Positions 7,774 to 14,499 of a DNA stretch of 20,878 nt are shown here, in pieces (position 1 is the stretch's first letter; each line of letters opens with the position of its first letter). This DNA comes from Chryseobacterium gleum. GTDB taxonomy: Bacteria; Bacteroidota; Bacteroidia; Flavobacteriales_D; Sanyastnellaceae. The notes below the pieces were generated by a model. The model was given only the letters and a program-made list of their open reading frames with translations, did not search any database and had not been told where the DNA came from. Position numbers and translations under genes: made by a program. The DNA is taken from positions 1 through 20,878 of the forward strand of contig CAMCYM010000002.1 in the NCBI GenBank assembly GCA_945883885.1. Reading direction: 5' to 3'.

Positions 7774-9564
7774 ATGGAACACATCCGGAATTTCTGCATC
7801 ATCGCGCACATCGACCACGGCAAAAGCACGTTGGCAGATCGTCTCCTTCAGGTGACGGGCACCATCAGCGAACGCCAGTTGCAGGAACAGACCCTCGACG
7901 ACATGGACCTCGAGCGGGAGCGCGGCATCACCATCAAGAGCCACGCCATCCAAATGAACTATACGGCCCAGGACGGGAAGAAATACGTCTTCAACCTGAT
8001 CGACACCCCGGGCCACGTGGATTTCAGCTACGAAGTGTCCCGCTCGATCGCCGCGTGTGAGGGCGCCTTGCTCATCGTGGATGCTACGCAAGGCATTGAG
8101 GCACAGACCATTTCGAACCTATACCTCGCCCTTGAGCACGATTTGGAAATCATCCCCGTGCTCAACAAAATGGACCTGCCGTCTGCAAGTCCGGAAGAGG
8201 TGGGGGACCAAATCATCGACCTCCTCGGCTGCAAGGCAGAAGACATCATCCCCGCCAGCGGCAAAACAGGACTGGGCGTCCACGAAATCCTCGAGGCCAT
8301 TGTGCACAAGGTCAAGCCCCCGAAAGGCGATCCGAGTGCCCCGCTGCAAGCGATGGTCTTCGACAGCGTCTTCAACTCCTTCCGCGGCATCATCGCCTAC
8401 TACCGCATCCTCAACGGCACGCTGAAAAAGGGCGACAAGGTCAAATTCTTCGCGACGGACCGGGAGTACGTGGCGGATGAGGTGGGCGTGCTCGGTTTGG
8501 ACCTCATCCCGCGGGCCCAAGTGGGCACGGGGGATGTGGGCTACATCATCTCCGGCATCAAGAACGCGAAAGAGGTCAAAGTCGGCGATACAGTTACCCT
8601 GCGCGACCACCCATGCCTTGAGGCAGTGAAGGGCTTCGAGGACGTCAAGCCCATGGTTTTCGCGGGCATCTACCCCGTCGACACCGACGAATACGAGGAA
8701 CTGCGCACGTCGATGGAGAAGCTGCAGTTGAACGATGCTTCCCTCGTCTTCGAACCGGAATCGTCCGCCGCGCTCGGCTTCGGCTTCCGCTGCGGCTTCC
8801 TCGGCATGCTCCACATGGAAATCGTGCAGGAACGGCTCGAGCGCGAGTTCGACATGACCGTCATCACGACGGTCCCGAACGTGAGCTACCACGCCTACCT
8901 GAAGAACGACACGATGAAAATCGTGAACAACCCGTCCGACCTGCCCGATCCGAACCACCTCGAGCGCGTCGAAGAGCCCTACATCAAAGCCCAGGTCATC
9001 ACGAAGTCCGAGTACATCGGCCAAATCATGACCCTGTGCATCGAAAAGCGCGGCGTCCTCCAAAACCAGGTCTACCTCACCTCCGACCGCGTCGAACTCA
9101 GCTTCAGCATGCCGCTCGGGGAAATCGTCTTCGACTTCTACGACAAGCTCAAGAGCGTTTCCCGCGGGTACGCTTCGTTCGACTACTTCCCGGACGAGTA
9201 CAAAGCCTCCCACCTCGTCAAGCTCGACATCCTCCTCAACGGCGACCAAGTCGATGCCTTGAGCGCGCTCATCCACCGCGACAACGCCTACGAACTGGGC
9301 AAGAAAATCTGCCTGAAGCTCAAGGAGTTGATCCCGCGCCAGCAGTTCATGATTGCCCTGCAGGCGGCCATCGGCGCGAAGATCATCGCCCGCGAAACCA
9401 TCTCCGCGCTGCGCAAAGACGTGACCGCAAAATGCTACGGCGGCGACATCACGCGGAAACGCAAGCTGCTTGAGAAACAGAAGAAGGGCAAGAAGCGGAT
9501 GCGTCAGGTCGGAAACGTGGAAGTGCCACAAAGCGCCTTCCTCGCCGTGCTCAAGCTGGACTGA
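7774..9564 (+). CDS. lepA: Elongation factor 4 (LepA), ribosome back-translocating GTPase
   Basis: A translational GTPase that acts on the ribosome and can back-translocate it. Its 596 residues match the usual LepA length. The start at 7774 gives the family N-terminus MEHIRNFCIIAHIDHGKSTL; codons open further upstream cross the promoter and are not conserved in character. G-motifs: G1 AHIDHGKS (11-18), ERERGITIKSHAIQM as switch I/G2, DTPGHVDF as G3 and NKMDLPSA as G4. The EF-G-like domains follow, then the LepA-specific C-terminal domain with KLKELIPRQQF, ISALRKDVTAKCYGGDITRKRKLL and QKKGKKRMRQVGNVEVPQSAF. The last 14 nt overlap the convergent rlmN gene. Confidence 0.98.
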   Translation: MEHIRNFCIIAHIDHGKSTLADRLLQVTGTISERQLQEQTLDDMDLERERGITIKSHAIQMNYTAQDGKKYVFNLIDTPGHVDFSYEVSRSIAACEGALLIVDATQGIEAQTISNLYLALEHDLEIIPVLNKMDLPSASPEEVGDQIIDLLGCKAEDIIPASGKTGLGVHEILEAIVHKVKPPKGDPSAPLQAMVFDSVFNSFRGIIAYYRILNGTLKKGDKVKFFATDREYVADEVGVLGLDLIPRAQVGTGDVGYIISGIKNAKEVKVGDTVTLRDHPCLEAVKGFEDVKPMVFAGIYPVDTDEYEELRTSMEKLQLNDASLVFEPESSAALGFGFRCGFLGMLHMEIVQERLEREFDMTVITTVPNVSYHAYLKNDTMKIVNNPSDLPDPNHLERVEEPYIKAQVITKSEYIGQIMTLCIEKRGVLQNQVYLTSDRVELSFSMPLGEIVFDFYDKLKSVSRGYASFDYFPDEYKASHLVKLDILLNGDQVDALSALIHRDNAYELGKKICLKLKELIPRQQFMIALQAAIGAKIIARETISALRKDVTAKCYGGDITRKRKLLEKQKKGKKRMRQVGNVEVPQSAFLAVLKLD

Positions 9565-10651
9565 CGTCGTCGGACGCGGCGGACGCGGCAGGCTCCTTGC
9601 GGACCGCTTGCGCTCCCCAGGCATTGTTGTTCACGAGCTGCCCGCATGCGGCATCGATGTCCTTGCCGCGCGAGCGGCGCACGTTCACCACGAGGTTCCG
9701 CTCCTCCAGCAACGCGACGAAATCCGCCACCCGGTCTTCGCGCGCCATGCGGAACTCACCGCCCTCGATGGGGTTGTACTCGATGATATTCACCTTGCAC
9801 GGCACATTGCGGCAGAAGGCCGCGAGCTCCCGCGCGTCTTCCAGCCCATCGTTGAAGCCGTCGAAGATGATGTACTCGAACGTGACCCGGGTGTCCGTGC
9901 ACGCATGGAAGTGACGCAACGCAGCGCCGAGGGCTTCGAGGTTGTTCGAGTCGTTGATGGCCATGATCTTGCTCCGCTTCGCATCGTTCGCGGCGTGCAG
10001 GCTGAGCGCGAGGTTGAACCGGACGCGGTCGTCTCCGAGCCGCACGATGGCCTTCGCAATGCCCGCTGTGCTCACCGTGATGCGCCGCGGCGACATGCCG
10101 AGACCGGGCGTTCCGCAAATGCGTTCGACGGATTCCAGCACGTTCCGGTAATTGAGCAGGGGCTCGCCCATGCCCATGTACACGATGTTCGACAGCCCTT
10201 GGCCGTAGTGGCTTTCTGCCAGCGCCCGGAGCCTCTCCACTTGATCGTACATCTCCCCCGCCGACAGATTGCGCAGCATTTTCAACCGGCCCGTCGCGCA
10301 GAACGCGCAGGCCAAACTGCACCCCACCTGCGAACTGATGCACGCCGTTACCCGATCGGTGGTAGGAATCAACACCCCTTCCACCACCATCCCTGTGCCC
10401 ACTTCGAACGCGCACTTGATGGTACGGTCTGAGCTCACCTGCTTGTCCACCAGGCGAATGCGGCTGATGTCGAAGCGCTCGGCCAGCTCTTCACGGAACG
10501 CGAGCGGGAGGTTCGTCATGTCCTCGAACGAGCCTGCAGCCTTCGTCCAGAGCCATTCTTCGAGCTGACGCGCGCGGAACTTCGGCCCTCCGAGTTCGGC
10601 CACGGCCGCCTCGAGCTCCTCCCGTCCGAACGTCCGGATGTCCTTGCGCAT
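9551..10651 (-). CDS. rlmN: Dual-specificity 23S rRNA A2503 / tRNA A37 C2-methyltransferase RlmN
   Basis: A radical SAM methylase that places a methyl group on C2 of A2503 in 23S rRNA and, in studied homologues, A37 of some tRNAs. In the 366 residues the 4Fe-4S motif CxxxCxxC is Cys111, Cys115 and Cys118 (GCSLACAFCATG). The GEP motif is in MGMGEPLLNYRNV (~161), and the resolving cysteine is Cys336 in GKDIDAACGQL. The short Ala/Ser/Asp tail after residue ~345 is probably unimportant. The gene lies 17 nt downstream of the LytTR regulator on the same strand, so cotranscription is likely. Its stop codon lies inside the 3' end of convergent lepA. Confidence 0.97.
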   Translation of the reverse strand: MRKDIRTFGREELEAAVAELGGPKFRARQLEEWLWTKAAGSFEDMTNLPLAFREELAERFDISRIRLVDKQVSSDRTIKCAFEVGTGMVVEGVLIPTTDRVTACISSQVGCSLACAFCATGRLKMLRNLSAGEMYDQVERLRALAESHYGQGLSNIVYMGMGEPLLNYRNVLESVERICGTPGLGMSPRRITVSTAGIAKAIVRLGDDRVRFNLALSLHAANDAKRSKIMAINDSNNLEALGAALRHFHACTDTRVTFEYIIFDGFNDGLEDARELAAFCRNVPCKVNIIEYNPIEGGEFRMAREDRVADFVALLEERNLVVNVRRSRGKDIDAACGQLVNNNAWGAQAVRKEPAASAASDDVSPA

Positions 10652-10655
10652 ACCG

Positions 10656-10663
10656 CGAAGATA
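10656..10663 (-). promoter_or_regulatory. Possible -7 element directly upstream of rlmN
   Basis: The minus strand reads TATCTTCG, one mismatch from TAnnTTTG, followed by CGGT and then the rlmN ATG. If real, the transcript would be nearly leaderless. It sits in the 17-nt gap after the response regulator gene, and no -33 element was recognised, so chance is a real possibility. Confidence 0.22.
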
Positions 10664-10668
10664 CGCGG

Positions 10669-11448
10669 TCAGTGCACGGGCTCAGGGGCGGATTCGGCGG
10701 CCTGTGTCCAGGCAGCCGGTTCGGGATCCGGCGCAATCATCAGCGCTGTCAGCCGCCTGCGGACCTCGTCGCGCTTGCGCACCGCGAACGGCACCTGCTT
10801 CCCGCCGCGCAGCGTCAGCGTCCCGGTGCGGAGGTTGAAGCTCTCGACGCAGGCCATGTGCACGAGGTGGCTGTTGTGCACCCGGAAGAAGCGGTCGTCG
10901 GTCAGAAGCTCTTCCACCTTGCGGAGGTTCTTCGATACCGTGATGCGGCGGCCGGAAAGCAAGTGGAAGGTCGCGTAGCTGCCCGATGCCTCGACGAACA
11001 AGATATCCGTGTGGCGCACAAAAAAGCGGTGGCCCGAGGTCTGCAATTCCACCCGTCGCACGTCTCCCTTCAAGCGGTGCACCATGCGGTGGGCGCAGGC
11101 TTTTAGCTCTTCCGGATCCACCGGTTTCAGCAGGTAGTCGAAGGCCTCGCGGCGCAAGGCATCGACCGCATACTCGTGGTAGGTCGTGCAGAAGACCACC
11201 TCGAACGTGCGGTCCGGAAAGCGGTCGAGCAACTCGAGCCCCGTCTCATGCGGCATCCGGACGTCGAGAAACACCACGTCAGGTGACAGGGAATCAATGA
11301 GGTGCGCGGCCTCTGCGGCCGAGGAGGCCGTTTGGACCACGCGCAGGGCCGGGCAATGCCGTTCGATGTGGCGGCACAGGGCCTGGCGGGCATGGGGCTC
11401 ATCGTCCACAACGAGGCACGAGAGGACCGGGGCAAGGTTTTCATTCAT
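10669..11448 (-). CDS. LytTR-family response regulator (AlgR/AgrA/LytR type)
   Basis: A 259-residue DNA-binding response regulator. The start at 11448 gives MNENLAPVLSCLVVDDEPHAR, the normal receiver beginning; the 29 codons open upstream look non-coding. Receiver domain ~8-125: acidic pocket Asp15/Asp16, phosphoacceptor Asp62 in VVFLDVRMPHETG, the Thr pair in FCTTYHEYAVDAL, and Lys108 in FDYLLKPVD. LytTR DNA-binding domain ~130-235: DILFVEASGSYATFHLLSG, RRITVSKNLRKVEELL and FFRVHNSHLVHM. The C-terminal Pro/Ala/Glu tail is probably disordered. No LytS-type histidine kinase lies in the window, so the partner is elsewhere or absent. A 94-bp gap upstream could hold its own promoter (TATCTTGG at 11483-11490 is one mismatch from the -7 consensus). 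Confidence 0.93.
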   Translation of the reverse strand: MNENLAPVLSCLVVDDEPHARQALCRHIERHCPALRVVQTASSAAEAAHLIDSLSPDVVFLDVRMPHETGLELLDRFPDRTFEVVFCTTYHEYAVDALRREAFDYLLKPVDPEELKACAHRMVHRLKGDVRRVELQTSGHRFFVRHTDILFVEASGSYATFHLLSGRRITVSKNLRKVEELLTDDRFFRVHNSHLVHMACVESFNLRTGTLTLRGGKQVPFAVRKRDEVRRRLTALMIAPDPEPAAWTQAAESAPEPVH

Positions 11449-11542
11449 GGGGAACCGTTTGGTTCTGCCAAAACAAGCAACCCCAAGATAATCGTAGCTG
11501 AGCGTTTTACGAGCGGTGCATTTGAATTTGTACACGCATCAT

Positions 11543-12709
11543 TTACGCGCCTCCCGCGAGGATCGTCTGCGCGCGCTCAAGGCAGCGGTGCACTTCGAGG
11601 GGGATGTGGTTCTCCTTCGCCTTGTCTACCTCATAGCCGGTGCGCACCACCACCAAATCCAGAGCCGGCACGACGATGATGTACTGCCCACGGTGCCCCT
11701 GCATCACCGCGAATCCATGGCCCGCTTTGTCGGTTCCGAGCCAGATTTGGTAGCCATAGTGCTGGACATCGCACTCGCGGGTCCGCCCAGCGATGGGGGT
11801 GAGGAGCCGCGTGACGAAGTCCTCCCCGACGAGGGTCGTGCCGCGCCACCGGCCGCTGTCGAGCAGCAGCTGGCCGAAGCGCGCATGGTCGCGCGAGGTG
11901 GCGTAGAACTGCGCAAAGCTGCGCTCGATTCCGCCCTCCGCTTCCGGCGCGTCCAAGCCCCAATACGCATCCGATTCCGCGCCCATCCGGTGCCACAGCT
12001 CCGTCTCCACCCACTTGCCCACCGGTACGTCGGTAGCTTCCAGGACGAGCTCTTCAAGAAGCATGGTATTGCCTCCTTGGTATTCCCACGTGGCACCCGG
12101 ATCCGACGTCGGCAGGTAGGGCTGCATCAGGCCCCGGAGGTCGTCGCGGTAGTAGGCCCGGGCCATGAAACCGAGGGGGTTCTTGTAGTCCTCGCCGAAG
12201 GGGATGTGGGAGCGCATTTGGAGCACCTCCTCAACGATGAGCCCCTGGCCGGCGGCCCCTGAAAACCGGGGGATGTGCGTGCCGACTTCGTCGTTCATGT
12301 GCAGGTAGCCGCGGTCCTCGGCCAGCCCGTAGGCAAGGGCCGTGATGGTCTTTGCCATCGAGAACGAATTCGTCACAGTCGTTCGATCGTGGCCATGGGC
12401 ATAGCGCTCGTACCGCAAGGTGTCGCGCTGGATGACGAGGAAACTCGCCGCCCCGCTGGAATCCAGCGCCTGCAGCTCCTCTGCATCGAGCGCCTCCTCC
12501 GGCTGCAGGGCCTCCGGCCACGGCTGCGGATTCGGGGACTTCGAAAGCACCCGTACCTCGCGGAACGGGAGGTCGTCGATGTTTGCATTCTTCCAGCCGC
12601 GCAAGTAGGTCTCGCGCATTCCGCCCCAAACATATCCGTATCCCGTTGCAAACGAGACGCCTACAACTACCGCGAACAGTGCGGCAGTGGTGAGAAGAAC
12701 CTTCTTCAT
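11543..12709 (-). CDS. Serine hydrolase, beta-lactamase class C / 6-aminohexanoate-dimer-hydrolase-like, membrane-anchored or exported
   Basis: A 388-residue member of the PF00144-type serine hydrolases (penicillin-binding, esterase or amidase fold). An N-terminal hydrophobic segment (3-23, KVLLTTAALFAVVVGVSF) is a signal anchor or signal peptide. The nucleophile motif SxxK is Ser117-Met-Ala-Lys120. The second motif lies in WEYQGGNTMLLEELV (Tyr210, Asn214), closer to the NylB-type pattern than to the YxN of true beta-lactamases. The third motif is HRG in MQGHRGQYIIVVP. Substrate unknown; esterase or peptidase activity on cell-wall or storage compounds is inference. Its ATG overlaps the lipB stop (ATGA, 12706-12709), which suggests translational coupling. 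Confidence 0.88.
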   Translation of the reverse strand: MKKVLLTTAALFAVVVGVSFATGYGYVWGGMRETYLRGWKNANIDDLPFREVRVLSKSPNPQPWPEALQPEEALDAEELQALDSSGAASFLVIQRDTLRYERYAHGHDRTTVTNSFSMAKTITALAYGLAEDRGYLHMNDEVGTHIPRFSGAAGQGLIVEEVLQMRSHIPFGEDYKNPLGFMARAYYRDDLRGLMQPYLPTSDPGATWEYQGGNTMLLEELVLEATDVPVGKWVETELWHRMGAESDAYWGLDAPEAEGGIERSFAQFYATSRDHARFGQLLLDSGRWRGTTLVGEDFVTRLLTPIAGRTRECDVQHYGYQIWLGTDKAGHGFAVMQGHRGQYIIVVPALDLVVVRTGYEVDKAKENHIPLEVHRCLERAQTILAGGA

Positions 12710-13449
12710 TCAGAGCAAGGTAGCGTGTCTTCGATCAATTCCCATCCGAACAATTCCGTCAGATGCGCCTGTACCCGTGGGGCCACTTCCGCCACGGTCA
12801 CCGGCCGTCCGATTTCCCGAGCGAGGGAGGTTACCCCGCGGTCCACGATGCCGCACGGCACGATCATCCCGAAGTAACTCAAGTCGGGATCCACGTTGAA
12901 GGCAAAGCCGTGCATGGTCACCCAGCGCGAACTCTTGACGCCCAGCGCAGCGATTTTGCGGGCGGTGGGGAGGTCCGGATCGACCCAAACCCCCGTCAGG
13001 CCCGCAATCCGCCCCGTCGCCAGGCCGTAGTCCGCGCACGTCCGCACAATGGCCTCTTCGAGGGTCCGCATGTACCGGCCGATGTCGGTGAAAAACTGCT
13101 CGAGGTCGAGGAGGGGGTAGCCCACGAGTTGGCCCGGGCCGTGGTAGGTGATGTCCCCGCCGCGGTTGATGGGGACGTATTCAGCCCCGCGGGCGGCGAG
13201 CACCTCCGCATCCGCCAGCAAGTGCCCGGCATCGCCGCTCTTGCCCAGCGTGAACACGTGGCTGTGCTCCACGAAGAAAAGGTGCCCGTCCGGCGGGGCC
13301 AAATCCCCTTCGCCAGCCCCCCCCTCCACACCGGCCTTCCGCCGCGCACTCTTTCGCTCCAGCATCGCCGCAAACAACCGCTCCTGTTCCTCCCACACCG
13401 GGCGATACGCTGCCCGACCGAAGTCCCGGAAATGCACCCGTGGCTTCAT
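12706..13449 (-). CDS. lipB: Octanoyl-[acyl-carrier-protein]:protein N-octanoyltransferase LipB
   Basis: Moves the octanoyl group from acyl carrier protein to lipoyl domains of 2-oxoacid dehydrogenases and GcvH, the first step of de novo lipoylation (lipA is not in the window). The 247 residues contain FFVEHSHVFTLGKSG (~58-72), the signature RGGDITYHGPGQLVGYPLLDL (96-116), catalytic Lys165 in ARKIAALGVKSS, and catalytic Cys199 in MIVPCGIVDRGVTSL. The start at 13449 was chosen because MKPRVHFRDFG begins the family and its ATG overlaps the stop of the upstream isomerase gene (ATGA). The low-complexity stretch at residues 33-54 lies where Bacteroidota LipB proteins commonly carry an extra loop. 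Confidence 0.96.
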   Translation of the reverse strand: MKPRVHFRDFGRAAYRPVWEEQERLFAAMLERKSARRKAGVEGGAGEGDLAPPDGHLFFVEHSHVFTLGKSGDAGHLLADAEVLAARGAEYVPINRGGDITYHGPGQLVGYPLLDLEQFFTDIGRYMRTLEEAIVRTCADYGLATGRIAGLTGVWVDPDLPTARKIAALGVKSSRWVTMHGFAFNVDPDLSYFGMIVPCGIVDRGVTSLAREIGRPVTVAEVAPRVQAHLTELFGWELIEDTLPCSE

Positions 13450-14450
13450 TCCCCGTCTGCTACGGCTGCCAGGGTTTGCTTGAGCAGGTCGATGTTGCGG
13501 ATGTCCATCGGGTCCACCCCGGCCCGGTCCGCCAGTACCCAACTGAGCACATCCCCCAGGTGCACGAGGTCGAACACGCGCTCCAGCCGGTCGTTCCCGT
13601 CCGCTTCCACCAGCACCACATCGGCACCGGTTTCCGTGATCAACTCGGCACACGCGTCCATCCGAAGCCGGTTCCGCGGGTGGTCGTCGTCCGAAGTCAG
13701 CAGCACCGCGACGTCATGCTCGCTGCCGCTCTCCCAGCCCACGAGTTCGTTGTGGTTCATCTCGGGGAAGACGTGGTGGCAGACGAGGAGCTTGCTGTTT
13801 TCGTTGAGCTGCTGGCGCCAACGGATGGCTACGGCCTCGAGGGCAGTGTCCGCGTAGAGCCAAATTTGGCGGTCCGCCACGGCGTCCGCGATTTCCTCCG
13901 CCCGGGCGAGGGTGTCCTCCGCCCGCTCTGCGAGGAAGTCGCCGATGTGGGCTAGGCCGGCATGCAGCGCCGCCGGGGCCAGGCCCGCCGCGTGGAGGTG
14001 GTGGAGGAGGCCGGTGAGGGCCTGGCCGAACTGGGAGCGGGGCGGGTGGCCGCCGGGGATGCGGTGGGTGGGCCAGCCGTGGGCAGAGGCGAGCTCGCCG
14101 AGGGTTCCACCGGACGTGATGCAGCCGATGCGGGCGCCCGCGGCGTGGGCCGCCCGGACCGCGGCGAGCGTTTCCTCGGTGGTGCCGCTGTAGCTGCACG
14201 CGATGACGAGGGTGGAGGGGCCGACCCAGGCGGGGAGGGTGTAGTCGCTCGACGTGAGGACGGGCACCGGGCTGGTGGGGGCGAGCAGGCGCGCCGCCAC
14301 TGCGCCGCCGATGCCGCTGCCCCCCATGCCGAGGATCAAGGCCGCGGACGGCGTGAACCCGGCGTAGTCGATCGGGTGGTCCTGCACGAGGCGCCACGCG
14401 GTGCGCATTTGGTCCGGAAAATCCGCAATCAGTTGTCGCATCTGCTCCAT
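13446..14450 (-). CDS. Bifunctional phosphoglucose/phosphomannose isomerase (SIS domains)
   Basis: Interconverts fructose 6-phosphate with glucose 6-phosphate and with mannose 6-phosphate in family members. The 334 residues match the usual size. Two sugar-isomerase (SIS) halves are visible: GMGGSGIGGAVAARLL (41-56) and CSYSGTTEETLAAV (85-98) in the first, and a second half with LNENSKLLVCHHVFPEMNHNELVGW (215-239), which carries the Glu and His residues expected in the PGI/PMI active site. It is the first gene of a coupled unit with lipB and the serine hydrolase, and starts at a -7 element only 4 nt away. Isomerase specificity is inferred from the family and was not read directly. Confidence 0.92.
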   Translation of the reverse strand: MEQMRQLIADFPDQMRTAWRLVQDHPIDYAGFTPSAALILGMGGSGIGGAVAARLLAPTSPVPVLTSSDYTLPAWVGPSTLVIACSYSGTTEETLAAVRAAHAAGARIGCITSGGTLGELASAHGWPTHRIPGGHPPRSQFGQALTGLLHHLHAAGLAPAALHAGLAHIGDFLAERAEDTLARAEEIADAVADRQIWLYADTALEAVAIRWRQQLNENSKLLVCHHVFPEMNHNELVGWESGSEHDVAVLLTSDDDHPRNRLRMDACAELITETGADVVLVEADGNDRLERVFDLVHLGDVLSWVLADRAGVDPMDIRNIDLLKQTLAAVADGE

Positions 14451-14453
14451 GCC

Positions 14454-14462
14454 TCAAAGGTA
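14454..14462 (-). promoter_or_regulatory. -7 promoter element of the PGI/PMI-lipB-hydrolase unit, probably giving a leaderless transcript
   Basis: The minus strand reads TACCTTTGA, an exact TAnnTTTG match, followed by GGC and the ATG at 14450. With four bases between the motif and the start codon, transcription should begin at or next to the ATG. No TTG at -33 is seen. Confidence 0.6.
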
Positions 14463-14486
14463 CGCGCGCGAGCGGCCGCCCCGGGC

Positions 14487-14495
14487 TACCTTTGC
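14487..14495 (+). promoter_or_regulatory. -7 promoter element of lysS-sufT-dxr, probably giving a leaderless transcript
   Basis: TACCTTTGC matches the Bacteroidota -7 consensus exactly. It is followed by ACCC and the lysS ATG at 14500, so the predicted transcription start falls at about the A of the ATG. With the minus-strand element at 14455-14462 it forms a perfect 8-bp inverted repeat (CAAAGGTA / TACCTTTG) with a 24-bp spacer. Confidence 0.62.
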
Positions 14496-14499
14496 ACCC

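Noticed and set aside
7720..9593. A 13-bp direct repeat GGACGCGGCAGGC just before lepA (7720-7732) and just after it (9581-9593)
   Set aside because: It could suggest a target-site duplication, but lepA is a core gene, the second copy lies in rlmN coding sequence beside a related GGACGCGGC copy, and such short GC-rich matches arise by chance.
8119..9624. A 501-codon minus-strand open frame opposite lepA
   Set aside because: It mirrors the lepA codons and its composition is typical of an antisense frame; lepA motifs are unambiguous on the plus strand.
12706..13449. The low-complexity stretch at LipB residues 33-54 as an unusual insertion
   Set aside because: Bacteroidota LipB proteins commonly have an extra loop at this place before the FVEH motif, so it looks like a family feature with local drift.
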